A stretch of 64,000 nucleotides of DNA from Reticulascus tulasneorum (Eukaryota > Ascomycota > Sordariomycetes > Glomerellales > Reticulascaceae), in the NCBI GenBank assembly GCA_001557505.1, contig LSAX01000004.1, positions 124,001-188,000 on the forward strand. The letters run 5' to 3'. Below, in pieces: positions 12,327-25,313 of this stretch. A model generated the notes under the pieces. That model saw only the letters and a program-made list of their open reading frames with translations, made no database searches and was not told the DNA's origin. Each line of letters begins with the position of its first letter. Within the stretch, counting starts at the first letter, position 1. Made by a program: the position numbers and the translations under genes.

Positions 12327-13377
12327 TGTGATAGTTTGGGATATTGATATCGTGGGATATGATTATATAAATTATTGAATATTGAACACGACACCTGGTC
12401 GTTTACTGTTGAAAAGAAGTAGAAAATATAGAAAGATCGGCGAATGGTTTCTGGATGATGTTCAACCTGCTCGAGAACAGGTCGAGGCGACCTCTTTATA
12501 CGACATGCGGCAAGTCATTCCATCTTTCAGACAGTCCGATCAGTGGCGATCTTCGCCTCCTTTGATCCTGGTACAAGCAACATGTCTTCATCGCACCCAG
12601 CAACATCAGAGGCTGCATGATGAATCCACAAGATGCAGGCACAGAAACATCGGGCATATTTCATCCCGACACAAAGACGAGTGCTGTTACCGTTTGATCG
12701 CCCCGTGAACCACATTTTGCCGGAGGCATCAAACCCGCAACACGGCTAGGCTTACTGTGGCGAATGAGCCGCCAAGCGAAGTCAGTTCAGAATATGGAAG
12801 GTTGAAGGAAGATAGAGATACGTTAGACGACCGAAAATCGAATCGGCAAGTACTGAATGTGGGAATTAGAGAGGCTTTCTTCACGAACTTCCTACCCCAG
12901 TTTCGTAATTATGTGACACTTTTCAGCGAGACAACAGCCGACTGATCCTCATTGCATAGGTACCCACTGCCCGCTCATCTCAGCCTGTCCTACCTATTTT
13001 AGTAACAAGGCAATTATGCATTTACACACATGTCATACGTGATCACTGTCCAGTTGGGTCTTGAAAGCTTTGCGCCATGGAGCCTTGGTAGCCCAGTTGC
13101 TGCCAGCTGGTAGCCACTCAAACATGTACCCGTCACCTCCATTTAGGCGCGACTCTTATCAGCACGTGCCAAAACTCACCATAGTTGCCGATAAGCATTT
13201 TGATTGAAGTGTCCTCTCCGTTTCCTCAAGAAAGATATACACTGGAAACAGACACATTACCTCTTAAGGTAGTATAACATTCGCCAACGCAGCGCGCAAC
13301 TACGTCAAGCTGTCGTCTCCTATTAAATACACTCAGTTTCACCTAACGCGAGGAACGACCCAACACCTCTCGTGATC
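12327..13377. other. Divergent upstream region
   Basis: About 1 kb between the secreted-protein gene (minus) and the Sec72-like gene (plus). No gene was recognised; it presumably contains both promoters. Confidence 0.5.
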
Positions 13378-13995
13378 ATGACGGACCTCACTCATTTCGA
13401 CTTCCTCCCGCTACGAATAGACCCCCAATCCAAAGCGCTCAGCTCAACCACAACCTCCCGAGCTCTCGAAACCGAGCTTCAAGCCCTCAATGCCCTCCAC
13501 CGCAATCTTCTCGCCCTTGAAACCCCCCATGGCGTCCCCCCTCCCCCAGTCCCCATCAACCCCAAGCGAACGGCCAACATCAACAAACTGCGCGACTCTG
13601 GCAACGGGGAGTTTCGTAAGAACAAGTTTAGCGAGGCGATCAAGTTCTATTCCCTGGGGCTACAAATGGCTTTGACTCGCCCCCACTGGGAGCCGTCCCA
13701 GCTCGTCCGCGAGGAAGTTGCGCAGCTATATGCGAACCGCGCTCAGGCTTACATGGCTCTACAGCAGTGGCCGGAGGGTAGCGTTGATGCAGAGGCTAGT
13801 GTGGAGGCACGGAAAGTGGGCAATGCTAAAGCCTGGTGGCGAAGAGGACGCTGCCTGGTGGAGATGGGTAGGTTGGATGAGGCTAGAGAATGGGTGGGCA
13901 AGGCATTGGAGATGGAGGGAGAAGAAGCCGACCTGGTTGCGCTCAAGAAGGATATTGATGCGCAGATTGCGGGCAAGACTGTGGAGAAGACATAA
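13378..13995 (+). CDS. Sec72-like TPR protein (ER post-translational translocation)
   Basis: A single exon of 205 residues. The N-terminus (FDFLPLRIDPQSKALSS, then LETELQALNALHRNLLALE) and a Pro-rich hinge (PPPPVPINPKRTANINKLRD) lead into TPR repeats from about residue 60 to 195. The repeats include GNGEFRKNKFSEAIKFYSLG, LYANRAQAYMALQQW and AWWRRGRCLVEMGRLDEAR. This order and length fit the Sec72 subunit of the fungal Sec63 complex, which receives Hsp70-bound precursors at the ER membrane; the PPPPVPxNPKR hinge is typical of filamentous-fungal versions. The start is the ATG of MTDLTHF; the GTG two codons earlier is not needed. No transmembrane helix is seen, consistent with Sec72 being a peripheral cytosolic subunit. 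A different small TPR co-chaperone is the main alternative. Confidence 0.78.
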   Translation: MTDLTHFDFLPLRIDPQSKALSSTTTSRALETELQALNALHRNLLALETPHGVPPPPVPINPKRTANINKLRDSGNGEFRKNKFSEAIKFYSLGLQMALTRPHWEPSQLVREEVAQLYANRAQAYMALQQWPEGSVDAEASVEARKVGNAKAWWRRGRCLVEMGRLDEAREWVGKALEMEGEEADLVALKKDIDAQIAGKTVEKT

Positions 13996-14689
13996 ATGCT
14001 CAAGTCCGAACGCATATCGCTGGTCTTCAGACCAGCTAACTGTAGGAGGCAGTCTAAGTGGCGACGGGGCCAGGACGAGTGATATTCAACTTTCAAGAGG
14101 ATGGCCACTCTTGAATGATGCAACTACTTTCACTCTTTGGAGGAAAGAATGGCCGGGAATGGAGTATTGGCCCAGGCATTTTGTTAGGTGATGCATTCAT
14201 CGTGGGCATAAGAGCAACGGGACGGCAGATGAGCGTGGACGACCTCGAACATCTCTGATTTCACATGTACCAGTAACTATCCAATGATGAACAAGGCATG
14301 CCATAATTGTGCTTGTGCCTCAAAAGTAGAAGCAATAGTCGTAATGATGCCAGCCACTTCCCCAGATGCCATCCGCATCGCTCCCATATGAAAACATCCA
14401 GGATATCGCGACACTCCCAAGGAAAAAAGAAAAAAGAATCGGCCGATCACACGATGCCGCAACTCGTATTAAACCTGTCTTCAGCAGCTTATTTGCCCTC
14501 AGCTCATCCGTTTGGTGTAGGCTGTCCAAACCCTGTCGCTGATTCTGATGACTGCACAGAAGGAAATCTCGGATGTGGAGGCCTCGAAGATGAGAAGTTC
14601 TCCCGGTCATCTCCGTGCCCCTCATGCTGTCCGCGAACCCATCTTCTCGTTCTTCTGTCGGCTCCCCGAGATTGTCGGTGATGTGCTAT
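13996..14689. other. Convergent intergenic region
   Basis: About 700 bp between two genes that face each other. Nothing coding was recognised; it should hold both 3' UTRs. Confidence 0.5.
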
Positions 14690-14950
14690 TTACAAATTGT
14701 GCTTCTCGCTCAATATCTTGCTCCGTGGTCGCATCACGGCGTCTTGGCTGCTCATTCTCCGGTCCAGAGCACGTTCTAGCTTAGCGCCGAGTGCCAGCTT
14801 GGACATGTTTGCACTCTTCTCTTCGGTCAGGACGACTCGCTGGGAGCTAAGGGCTTTGTTCTCCATGCGGTCGAGGCCGGTTGCGATTTCGCCAATCTCG
14901 GCCTGGGCGGAGTCGGTCGTTCGTACAGTCGCGGCGAAGGATGGAGCCAT
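14690..14950 (-). CDS. Small conserved fungal protein, unknown function
   Basis: A single exon of 86 residues starting MAPSFAATVRTTDSAQ. The middle, AEIGEIATGLDRMENKALS then QRVVLTEEKSANMSKLALG, is predicted to be helical, rich in charged residues, and conserved in style. LERALDRRMSSQDAV follows, then a basic tail. I have a recollection of similar short proteins in filamentous ascomycetes but know no function. No signal peptide, membrane segment or catalytic motif is seen. The start is the ATG at 14950; an upstream in-frame extension exists but opens without an ATG and looks unlike the rest. Heptad-like hydrophobic spacing suggests a coiled-coil adaptor, which is inference. Confidence 0.62.
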   Translation of the reverse strand: MAPSFAATVRTTDSAQAEIGEIATGLDRMENKALSSQRVVLTEEKSANMSKLALGAKLERALDRRMSSQDAVMRPRSKILSEKHNL

Positions 14951-17900
14951 GCTGTAGGTGCTGTATCGCACTGAAGTGCGGGCCTATGATGGGAGGTGGT
15001 TAGAATTTGAAAGAGAAGTACTACCTCGGTTGAAGGGAGAGAAGGGGAGAGATGGCCAAGGAGAAATGGGTTTTGGAAGGGGAAAACGCACAGAGGGGGC
15101 CATGATGGGGCGGGATGAGTCCAGAGAAGTAGGCATCCTGGAAATCTTGCTATTCTCAAAAGACAGGCAGTGACGATGGCGATCTCGGTCGCTCGGTCGG
15201 CGCAGTTAGACAGGGGGCGTGCTGAGATTGTCGAGTGTCGGACCACAAGAGGCTAGAAAAGATGGACTTTGCAGTCAGTCAATTCGTCGGCCACGTAGGA
15301 CGGATCGACGACAGTTATGGAATGTAGTGATTGTGATGGCTCGCAAGTGACGGCGGTGGTTGAAAAGCAGCCAGCGTCGAGGGAACAGGTCGGGGGGTGG
15401 AAAGGCAAGGGGACGGACGGACGGACAGAGAGATGGTCGATGGGCAAAATGGGGATGGATCATGGACTTTGGGTGCCTTAATCTCAAACAGTCAGGAGTG
15501 AGCAGGGCGCCAGGGCCATGTGGCACAGAGGCAGATCCCCGGATGCAGATCAGAAGGTACAGCTGTAGCGCGGACAAGACAGGGAATTGCTGGGAGATTC
15601 TGTGCTGGTCTGTTAGTGGATGACATGCTGCGGGCCTGCTAATTCTTAGCCGTGGAGTTCCAAGTTAGAGCACTGCGACTGAGGCGAATTAGGCCCATCT
15701 CTATTTAATTAGTGCCGCCAGTGTCACGAGTTGGCGGAGGTTGCAGGTGGCAGGTTGGGTCGGATGCAGCTTGTGCGCTTAGACGCCCCAGAAGCTCAAG
15801 CTGCACTGTAGCCTGGAGGAGCTGGTGGCCAGGCCCAGAGCCACCGCCGCACCGTGGACATCTAATTATGATGCCCAGGTACCTTACACAGGTATAATGA
15901 TCTGAAAGGATCACGTCTCTGGCAGGCCACTGACTACCTTAACTAGGCAGTACTGACTCATTGTTTGTTAAGATTGTCGACACATTCCATTCTAATCCAT
16001 GTAGACCTACAATCTAGTACATACGTGCATACGTAGGTAAAATTATCGCTCGCCCGCTCTTCTCAACCTAGCGATTATCGCCAACATTCACTGCCCAATC
16101 GGGCTTTGTCTGCTGGCAATGCCTCCTGTCCATCACCCGGACGGCGTTAAAGCTGAGAAACCGCTCAGTCAGCCACCTTCTCCGTATTATCTGCTCATTC
16201 CAGACATATAACCGACGAGCCAGGTCCCAGGAAAGGGGGGGGGGTTTGTTACGAAAGGGACAAGAGCGGAAAAGCAATTATCACGAGCCAAATATAATCA
16301 GCCGATCAATGCATCCGGGTGTGGAGCAATTCCATATCTGCGAAGCTTGGAGCCTTGGAAAAAGCGAAATTCCCCGGGACATTTCGTCCAAGGCATCACA
16401 GCATGTTTCGCTTGGATGAATTGCCTCACGAGGAGCTGCGCATTACAGCCTCAACACCGAGGTTCAGTGGACGCGGAGGCATGTAATCACTTCGCGAGAG
16501 GTTGCCCTAGATGCATTCCTGCGCTTTGCGGAGATCCAGTCGCCGCATATTTCCCATCGACGACCTCCTTACAATGTTTACTTCGTCCACGATGTATGTT
16601 CTTTTTTATGCCAATGCGCCTCTGATATGCTAGCCGGAGGGGCAGCATCGAGCAATTTTATTAAAAGTCCTAAAATCTCACTCATTATTGTCTCGACCAA
16701 GAGAACACCAAAAGGCTTGGGCCCGATATCACACCTCAACACTGTTGTCAATCGAAGTGTCAGCTCAGGTCTCTAGTCACCCGCGCTTTGTCCTCCCCGG
16801 TTTGCCAATTTCCCCCCTCATTCCACGAATTGAAGTCAACCCGCCCAGGCCGAATCTTCCACTACGCAGAAAATGGTACGAAGTACGAATGGAGACGGCT
16901 CGCAAGCTGCAGATAGCGCGGGGGTCCGCTCCCTTGCCTTGCATGCCACACCACGTGGCGAACGCTGCCAACCCGCAGGCTAGCACGCTCTTGCCGCGTG
17001 GTTGGCATGGATTGACGGGTTGTACATAGTGGTGGTGGGCCGGCGAGGTATGATTGGGATCCAGATCAAAACCTTTTGACGTTGTCTCCGGATTTCCATA
17101 CTAACTTATGCAACGACTCTCAAACGTATGGCATTGTCTGGAGCGCACGGGCTGCGATGGCTGCCTCAACCCAGTTTATCCCACCCTGTGGCTAAAAGCT
17201 GACTGACTAACTAATTATTAGTGGTTGAATGGTCGGGCCGCTTACATGATCTACCATTGAGAGATGGCAAATAAGATGCCAGCGCAGGCTTGGAACCGAG
17301 GTGCTTCGGTCACCTCATACTTATGGGACACGCATGCTCCAATACTTCTGGACCCGCTAGACTTTATTACTTCATGACAAGTCTCCATTTTGGCAGACCA
17401 GAATCAACATTGCTTTTCGCCTTCTCGAAAGCTACATGACATTCCCCTCATGGACGGACCTCCAAGAACAAGCATTCTAACATCCGTACCTTCTCAATAG
17501 GCAGGGTGCAGTCGCCATTCTGTAACATCACATAGCTTTCGAGAATGACGTCCATCGGCTCCAAGATAAACTTATCCTCTCCCGGTATGAAAGCTAAATC
17601 GGGCAACTCGTTCAGCATTACATAAGACCCACCATATGCGAGAGGTAGGGTATGTTCTGAGGTTTGATGGTCGTCTCAAGAATCTGGAAGATTGGTCCTG
17701 GAAGGTGCAGTAATGGTGTACTTCCTTTGTGTCGAGCTGGGCCGCTGGTTAGCAACTCGAAGTGAGTCGTTTGGTTATCCTTGGATGTGTTGTTGGACTA
17801 GGCGGATGAGATTGAACGCGCCAGCACATGCCAAGCGCCGTCGGAGAGTTCCACCGGAGTGTGGGGCATCTGTCCTGTTCGATACGGCTATGAACCTCGG

Positions 17901-18462
17901 GCTTGTATTGGCATCATCAAGTCTTCATTGATACCACCAGCTCCAACCTCTGCCGGGACAAATCCGACGTTGTTATTCCACCGTGATCAACAGATTCGAT
18001 ACGAGGCCACTTTCAACATCCTTGAGTTGGTCATGTTTGCCAACGTCGTAAGAAGCTCCCACCGGGGAGCTGCCGTCAATCACAAAATAGTCATTTGCCT
18101 CTGATTAGCTTTTATTGATGTTAGAAACATGTTTAAGAGCTACCAATCCTGCGAATCATTAACTCCCAACTTGGTTTACTCAATAAGCATTGAAAATCCA
18201 AACAAACATGCAGATTCTTCTTTTTGTCGTGAGACGCCATATTCAACCCTTGGCCACTGTAGTCATGCCGCAACTAGCCAGTACCATTTTGTTTTGGCCC
18301 TTTTCCCATCACACTCATGTTCAACGAATCACTCACATGGATCTTCTGCGGAACAAACTCCATAAAAGAAACCGGCTGCCAGAATCCAAGCCACCAGAAT
18401 CTATCCCGGCTGGTGGCGGCGTGTCAAATCAGAGACCACAGAATAGGGAATTGAACGAGAAA
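14951..18462. other. Intergenic, about 3.5 kb, no supported gene
   Basis: I see only short frames on both strands. A stretch near 16400-16640 (plus) reads coding-like for about 30 codons around MFRLDELPHEELRI, but a stop interrupts it and no family was recognised. There is a G9 run at 16235-16243 inside otherwise ordinary sequence. Confidence 0.45.
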
Positions 18463-21400
18463 TCAATAAAACGGTGCCTTGAATATAGGACCTGGCTCCC
18501 AGTTGTTGTCGAACATCTGTGAGATCCAGAAGTACTGATGACCGTACTCCCGAGTTTGGTGTGCACTAATGCCCCATCCTAGTTGATGTTAGCACGTTTT
18601 GTTGTACGTGATGGCGCACTTAAGCTACTTTGTGGAGTCATACTTGACTTGTGCCACTTGTCCATCTCTCCCCATGTCCCAATGACAAGAGTTGATTGCT
18701 CCGGAGAAAGATCCGATAGCCATGTCTTATGGCGCTTTGTCATGTCAAAATCCTCGTCCAGCGGATCGACATCTCGTTTATAGTAATGCCAGTGCGAGAG
18801 CATGATGTTGCCACCCTCATGCAGAGACTCGACGAAGTCAGGGAGTGAATACCGCAGGCGAGTCTACTGGTAATTAGCCGAAGATATCTAGGACTTGTTT
18901 CAAGACACAAGCTTGAATTATGGCGACTAACGCTGAGACAGTTTTGTCGTGCATGCCGCTCCCGATCAGTTGAGGAGACTGAAATCTCATGCAGAAGAAT
19001 GAAGATTGATACGTAGACAGTGAAGAAATATCGTGGGTTGCTAGAGTGAACGAAAGTTTGCAGATCCCTGAGAACCTTAATGCGAAGAGGCCTGAGAAGT
19101 CTCATGCTGTTCACGCTGTCGAACTGTGCAAGTATCATTCGAGGAGTCGAGACTTTACCGAACAGCGGATAGCTCTCATCTTTGGTCTCAGGTTCCATAT
19201 CCAGAGTGTCCTCGCTGCAAATCCATGAGGATCCAACAGTATGTCCTGATGCTGTGAGCATGTGGATGATAAAAAGATGACGAGACGCATGACAGATGGA
19301 CAATACTTACTGATGGCAAACCAAAGTTGGAAAAAGTTGGCCATGTATTTCTTCTCCTGAGTTTCATCCTATAAGCGTGTTAGAAACTGTGGCCCAGAGT
19401 GGCATTCTGGGAGAGTTATTCACTCGCCTGAAGCGCATAATAGTGGTTAAGCGCACTATGGTAAGTCATTCTGATGATTTCGTCAACCCCAGGCTTCTGT
19501 AATTGCTCCATCATGCCCTGCATCGCATAAGTTGAAATATACTGCTGGAACTCGGTCGCAGTTGCGTTGACGTTGGCAAGCGCGTAGGGCTCGAGTTGTT
19601 TGACCTTCTTCAAGTTGTTGCTAGGGCCATCACTCCACGATCTATTCAGGACATCACCCGGTCGAGGCTTGAACTTCCTGACGTTTAAGGTGATGCCAAC
19701 AGAACATAAGCCTTGGGTCATCTTGACCACCCGGATCTGATCGCTGACCCAGTCCCCAACGTCCACTATCTTCACTCCTTCCCAGCGTTTGGTAATCTTC
19801 AAGTCGCCTGTACGAAAGAGAGTGACATCGGTGATTTTGATCCGCTGACATGGCTGACGGTGGATGACTTTCTTAGACGTGGTGTCTACCCCAATACAGG
19901 TAAGGCATGCTGCAAATGGCATGGTCAAATTCGGCACGCACTGAACGAGATTAGACGCAATTCATGTCAGTGTCGCTCAAGATTAGAAACTCACTCGAAT
20001 GCGCTGGATTCTACATCGAATACAAGCTCTTGACTTGCGGGTTGCGGCCGTTTGTTTTCGCGCATCTTCCTTGAATGCACGCCTCTTGTACATACCAGGC
20101 TCAAGGCTTGAGGAGTCAGAACATTCACTCTCCGTTGGCGACCGAACAGGCTGCTTTTCGATAGGAGACTCGGACATTGGGGCCGTCTTTGGCATGGTGA
20201 CTACCAAGGGAAGTGGAAAGTCGAGGCTTGTCTCTGACCCTTGGTAGAGCTCATTGTGGATCATATCATCATCATCTTGTTCTGGCACGGGAGCTTGGTG
20301 GTTCCGGCGCGTGAATATCCGCATGTTGGCTGGATTCTCTGAAGAACCGTGAGCTTTCACTTGTGGTAAGTCTGAGATGATATCCTGGTGGGTATGCAAT
20401 GAGGCTGAGGGCTGCTGCAAATCCAGCTGTGATTGTGAGAGGTTCAAGTTGATGAAGGAAGCCTGGGATGCATCTGCTTCTTGTTCGACGGATTGGTGGT
20501 ACTGGTAGAACCCGTTGTCTTCCGCCGGGACCATCCAAGGTTGGGGTTGGAAGTGGGAGGGTGGGGGTTGAGTCTCGAGGGGGAAGTGGGCACTGGAGGA
20601 GGAGGGGTTGTTGAAATAAGATGAAGAGTGTTGGAAATTGAGATGGGATTCAAAGACTAAACCAGGTTCCTCTTCACCGCTGCGAGGGCTGACTCGTGCT
20701 GATGCACGGTGATGTTGGCGTGAGCAACTTGGATCAGCCGGGACCGGTGTCATGGGTGCATGAAGGTGAGGCATGTGTCTCTGGTATTGAGGTGGTAAAG
20801 CCATTGAGTGAAAATCCGCATGGGAGTATTGGTCAAGATGAGTGGAGGACGATGTGACGGAGGTGGTCACCATTTCATTCAACCCGGTAGAGGGGACGCC
20901 ACCTGCAGGAGGGAATGGGCCGCTGGGTGGGTATGGCTGCTCTTGATAGCCCTGCACCTCCGGCCGTTGATGCTGATGGGAGTGGACATGTTGGTTTTGT
21001 TTCTGTATTTGCCCGAGTTGCGGGTGTCGAAAAGCCTGGCTTGGATGCTCTGTAGTCTTGGCAATCTGGGATGCGGGCAAGTCGATGCTGCTGTGGTTGG
21101 CGGCAAGGAACGTAGCCCTGGTATCTGATAATGAGGTCACGACTTCGTGCACACTCTCAACTGGCTGGTGCCAGGCATGTCCTCCCGCAGCAGCCTCTGT
21201 TTTCGGCGGAATTGTGACCTGATCAATTTGGAAGGTAGAAAATGTTCCACTCTTTGTAGCATTGTGGCCGGCAGGATGGAGGTGAAGATGGTAGTACTCT
21301 TGCTGGCGGTTCTGAAGATTGTGCTGGCGATGGTACCGCTTCGCCTGTCTCCGGCTATCGGCTACTCCTCGCAGGTTTGGCTGGGCTAATTGATTCTGAT

Positions 21401-21718
21401 CGAAGTGTCCCGGTTGCTCACCGGTCTCGAGTGGCTGGTTGGCTTTCTCCCGCCCCAAGTTTCGCCGGTTGCAGGTTTTGGGACGGTGTCCTGCATCAGT
21501 AGATGCGGCAGCAGGCCGTCTGGTAGGAATCTTGCAGGTTGAACCCGGTCAATCATCAAAGCTTTTGCAAAAGGAACATGCGGTGACACGGGGGCAGCAT
21601 GGGGTTGAGACTTTGTGGTGCTGGCTGGGTGGTCAAGAAATTGAGAGAAAGGCAATGTTCAACTTACCAATGGCGCAGCCGGTAACACCGGAGATATCAG
21701 CGCGGCAGCGCTCACCAT
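18463..21718 (-). CDS. Zn(2)-Cys(6) binuclear cluster transcription factor
   Basis: The model has seven exons: 21718-21668, 21530-19995, 19940-19428, 19368-19311, 19251-18932, 18863-18644 and 18578-18463, giving 937 residues in one frame. The N-terminal half is Gln/His/Pro-rich, typical of activation regions. The zinc cluster spans the 19994-19941 intron: CIRCRIQRIR then CVPN...CLTC (Cys 520, 523, 530, 541, 544), with a likely sixth Cys at 560 in IHRQPCQRIKITDV. The last spacing is long, as in the fungal subfamily whose members read CIRCRMQRIRC. The C-terminal regulatory part includes LRPLRIKVLRDLQTFVHS and YFWISQMFDNNWEPGP. Intron 3 has a GC donor (CAG|GCGAGT). The first exon (MVSAAALISPVLPAAPL) and its 137-bp intron are the weakest part. 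The gene faces the TauD dioxygenase across 2.2 kb, so it may regulate it. Confidence 0.83.
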
Positions 21719-23907
21719 GTTGGGCAGCACTCTCGTTTCCGGGGACTCGAGCCGAGGGGTGGTGCACTGCCGGTGTGTCGCACAAATATGTCGATTGCCG
21801 ATTGATGGCAAGTTGTGACTTTGACCGGTCAGTGACTGGTCTACGCGTCACAGATGACGGAAGGAGATTGGCACACCCTGTTCGACGTCGATGGATGGAT
21901 GTACACGGGGAACGGGGGAATGTCTCCGTTCGTGTCTGCGTATGGCGAGGGGGAAGAAGACGATGCGGCCAATACTGAGTCTCTTCCCACGCGGCACATT
22001 ACAGATATGCTGGGTCACTGATCTCCCCCGACCCTGCCGGTTAGGTCTCCCCAGGCGATTTCGGGGGGTGTATCCAACCAGACCTGGGAGAGGCTGAAGA
22101 CAGGGTATGCTCCACGGAGTAGGCAGTAGCACTAAATGCTGGGATATCACAATGGACGGTGGGAAACAGTTGACGCATTGGGAAAATCTATCACGAAAAT
22201 TCTTTCTCGGCCCCTCACTTTGCCGCCCCCATAGCCCCAACCCCCAACCCCTCTAGGCTCACCGGTTGAGACCTGCTCACCAATTGTGACGCGATAACGG
22301 TGGCTTGCACATGGGGCTTAAGCAAACAGCGTATCAAACACGTGGCTGGTCGCTATTTCTCGTCCGTGATCGACAACCGAACAACACGCCAATCACAATC
22401 GTCATCACCCCATCCCAAGACCTAGGCAGGGATACCTGCCCGAGTGCCCATTAATGGCCGAAAGCATCCTATGTGCATATGTATGTAGTAGGTCGCAACG
22501 GTGCATTGGGCATTCTTCCCTCGCCGGTCCTGGGGAGGTTGAAACATTCGCATAAATTCTATCACATATCATGAACTGGACCACTAATCCAATAATCTAA
22601 TTAGAAGGGAGAAATAAGCTTGGTCGATGCCATCTAGGATACTCCGGGTGTGGCGGTGTCTGCATAAAGCAATCAGAGGCGGGTGTATCCGCGTGACTGG
22701 CATGAGATGGAATTAGGTTTCCTCTAAACCCTGACATCGGGCACTATCTTGTGGTCCCGCCCCTAAGACGCATCAAGCCTGGTCTACTCCCTACCCGCCG
22801 CCAACGTGTGTCCTAGTGACGCATTTGGCCAACGCCTGACCAAGAATTACCAAAGATGGAAACATCTGCTCCAAAGTGGCATGATCCCCGAGGTGATCAT
22901 GTTGTTGGGTAGCTGTAACGTTTGCCCTAAGTAAGCTAGATACTTGCCTTGGAACAGGTATCGCCGGGTTCCTGTTTCGAGACAACACCTGCAGTCCCCC
23001 GGACTGACTCTTCTTCGCAAGTCAAAGTCGAAACCTGAGCCTGCCAGCCCGAAAACTACATGGGTCCGAACAACGGTACATATGTAAAGTACAAGACCCA
23101 CAGATACCCTCCTCTTCACCTGGCACCCGAAGCGATCTAATCGAGATGATGCAGGAAGTCGGCATGTCACCAGAGTGCGTTTCTGTCAACTCTGCTTGCC
23201 ATATTGCCGAATCTATCATCTTGATTGTTATTTACGATACTTATCGATGTTATGATCAAACAATATCCGTCCAAGTGGTACTGCGCGAAACGGGGTCACC
23301 ACGAGGAGAGCCCGACAGCAGCATCGTCTGAATCCACCAGCTCAATCGTCCATCGGGCTTCCGGACTTGCGTTGGTTGGAAACTTAAATACACAAATAGT
23401 CTTTCTCCGTTGGTCACGTTCCTCGAAGAACAGCGCCGTCCCGCCAAGGCACGGTCCGTTGACGGGACTTCTGGAAAGAGGGTGTCTGGCATTTTTGCCC
23501 GCGACTCCTCCTCAACCTACCTCAGTATACCTCCCAGCCAATGGCAGATAGAGTTTTCTGCTTGTTAACATGTCCCAGGATCCTGAGCCATTTAGCTGCG
23601 AACCTAGTCCACCCTCCCACGATTGATATAGGACATGAAGAGCCAATCCCATCGCCGATTCGGGGGCCGACATTGCTACGAATCGCCCCCTCTTTGTGGT
23701 TCGCGGTCTGCTGCGGTTCTGGTCAGGGAGTCTGGGTACTTCTTCCATTGCCACTTCTCTTACGTGGATGACATGACACGCATAATTTCTTCCTTCGAGC
23801 TAGGCGCATCCTTCGAGCGCGGTGTTCGCAACCCCTTTCCAAAGTTCCGAAAGCCTGCGAATCTCCCCAACTCCTAAGCGCGTTAGTTCAAAACGACTAC
23901 TGATTTC
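21719..23907. other. Shared upstream region of regulator and dioxygenase
   Basis: About 2.2 kb between two divergently transcribed genes. No gene was recognised. It is long enough to hold long 5' UTRs and both promoters. Confidence 0.5.
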
Positions 23908-25313
23908 ATGGCTACCTGCGAACGAGACGGTCGATCTCCTTTGAGTGTCTCTCCTCCAGCCGCACTTGTCGACTATTCCGGGAAGGTTTCGAGATTTGCA
24001 GATCGTCCCGATGCCCTTGTGGGTCCCCTGGCCTCGGCTGGTAAAGACGTCAAGACTGCACGAGATTACACTCTTGAGTTATGCGATGGTGATATAGAAG
24101 AGCTTGAGGGTGCTTTGAAAGTGTTTCTGGGTTCGAGAGTTCCGCCTAACTTTGTGAATGAACTTGAACGCTAACTGAATCCCAGATCGCGGCTTAGATG
24201 GTGACGAGGTTGACCGTCATAGCTTTCCGCTACGAGCACTCCAACAGAAATTGAAACACTGTACAGAGATTCTCCACGAGGGTCATGGGTTCTTTGTAGT
24301 CCATGGTCTGCAACCAGAGAGGTACTCGGTTGAAGATAACACTCTCTTGTTCCTCGGCATTGCATCCTACATTGGAGACAAACGAGGCTTGCAAGATAAG
24401 AAGGGAAATATGCTGTGTATGTATTACAGGCATTCAAAAGTCTGGTCAATACTAACCTGCGCCTCAAGCTCATATTACGGATTCGAAGCTCTGGACTGTA
24501 CCTCGGGAACAACGACATGGTATTCATTCAAATCACAGTCTTGTTAGTCAATCTCCAGCCATTGCATCCTCTTTCTGATTGCTTAGCCATTCCATAATGA
24601 CATGGGAACCGATATTCTCGCATTACAAGTTCGCCAATGTGCTACTGAGGGGGGCGACACCTACATCGCATCTGGTTGGGAAATCTACAATGACTTGATG
24701 ATCCGGGATCCAGCCATAGTCTCTGAACTCTTCGAGCCTACCTGGCCCATACAAGTGTGAGTTTGAAGCTCTCTTCCTACACCGCATAGTGAAGCTGCTA
24801 ATGAAAGACTGACGTAGCTCCGGGCACCATCCACGCCATATACTTTCCCCTCTCCTGACATACCAGTGCGGAAAACTGTACATTAGCGTGGACCCCAAAC
24901 GTCTTGGTCCCCAAAACACGGCAAGCTGTCAAGATGTGCCAAATTTGACGTCAGCTCAAGCCCGAGCTCTGGAGGCGCTAAATGAATCAGCGTGGCGAAA
25001 TCAACGTCCTATCCATGCTGAGCCCGGTGATTTGCTTTTCATCAACAATTGGGCACTCCTGCACCGCCGCGACTCATATGTTGACGACGAGACTACTTCA
25101 CGTCACCTAGTTAGGCTCTGGCTGCGCAACTCTGAACTAGGTTGGCCCATTCCGAGTACCATGTCTATTCCCTGGTTGGCAGCTTTTGGTGTCAACACTC
25201 AAGTTGTTTCAAGGCTGTACCCGATCGTTCCTATGGCAGAGTACAGAATTCCCAAGTACTCCGCTGGTTCTGCGGCTTTCGTGCTTGATGATAGCGAAGA
25301 GGAAGCAACATAA
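23908..25313 (+). CDS. TauD/TfdA-family Fe(II)/2-oxoglutarate-type dioxygenase
   Basis: Five exons, 23908-24130, 24186-24416, 24469-24542, 24587-24756 and 24818-25313, give 397 residues in continuous frame. The fold markers appear in order: SVEDNTLLFLGIASYIGDKR, GNMLSHITDSK (across a junction), HGIHSNHSL, then FHNDMGTDILALQVRQCA with the iron-binding H-x-D pair (H179, D181). After that come GWEIYNDLMIRDP, HAEPGDLLFINNWALLHRR with the distal iron ligand H315, and RHLVRLWLRNSE with the Arg expected to hold the 2-oxo acid. Family members hydroxylate small substrates; several fungal ones use sulfonates or other acids, and the substrate here cannot be told. No signal peptide is seen, so it is probably cytosolic. 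Intron 1 has a weak donor (GTTCGA) and intron 2 an AAG acceptor behind a perfect TACTAAC branch site; both are needed to restore family motifs. Confidence 0.88.

Noticed and set aside
16400..16640. Coding-like frame starting MFRLDELPHEEL
   Set aside because: A stop interrupts it after about 30 codons, and the only possible joining splice is too short.
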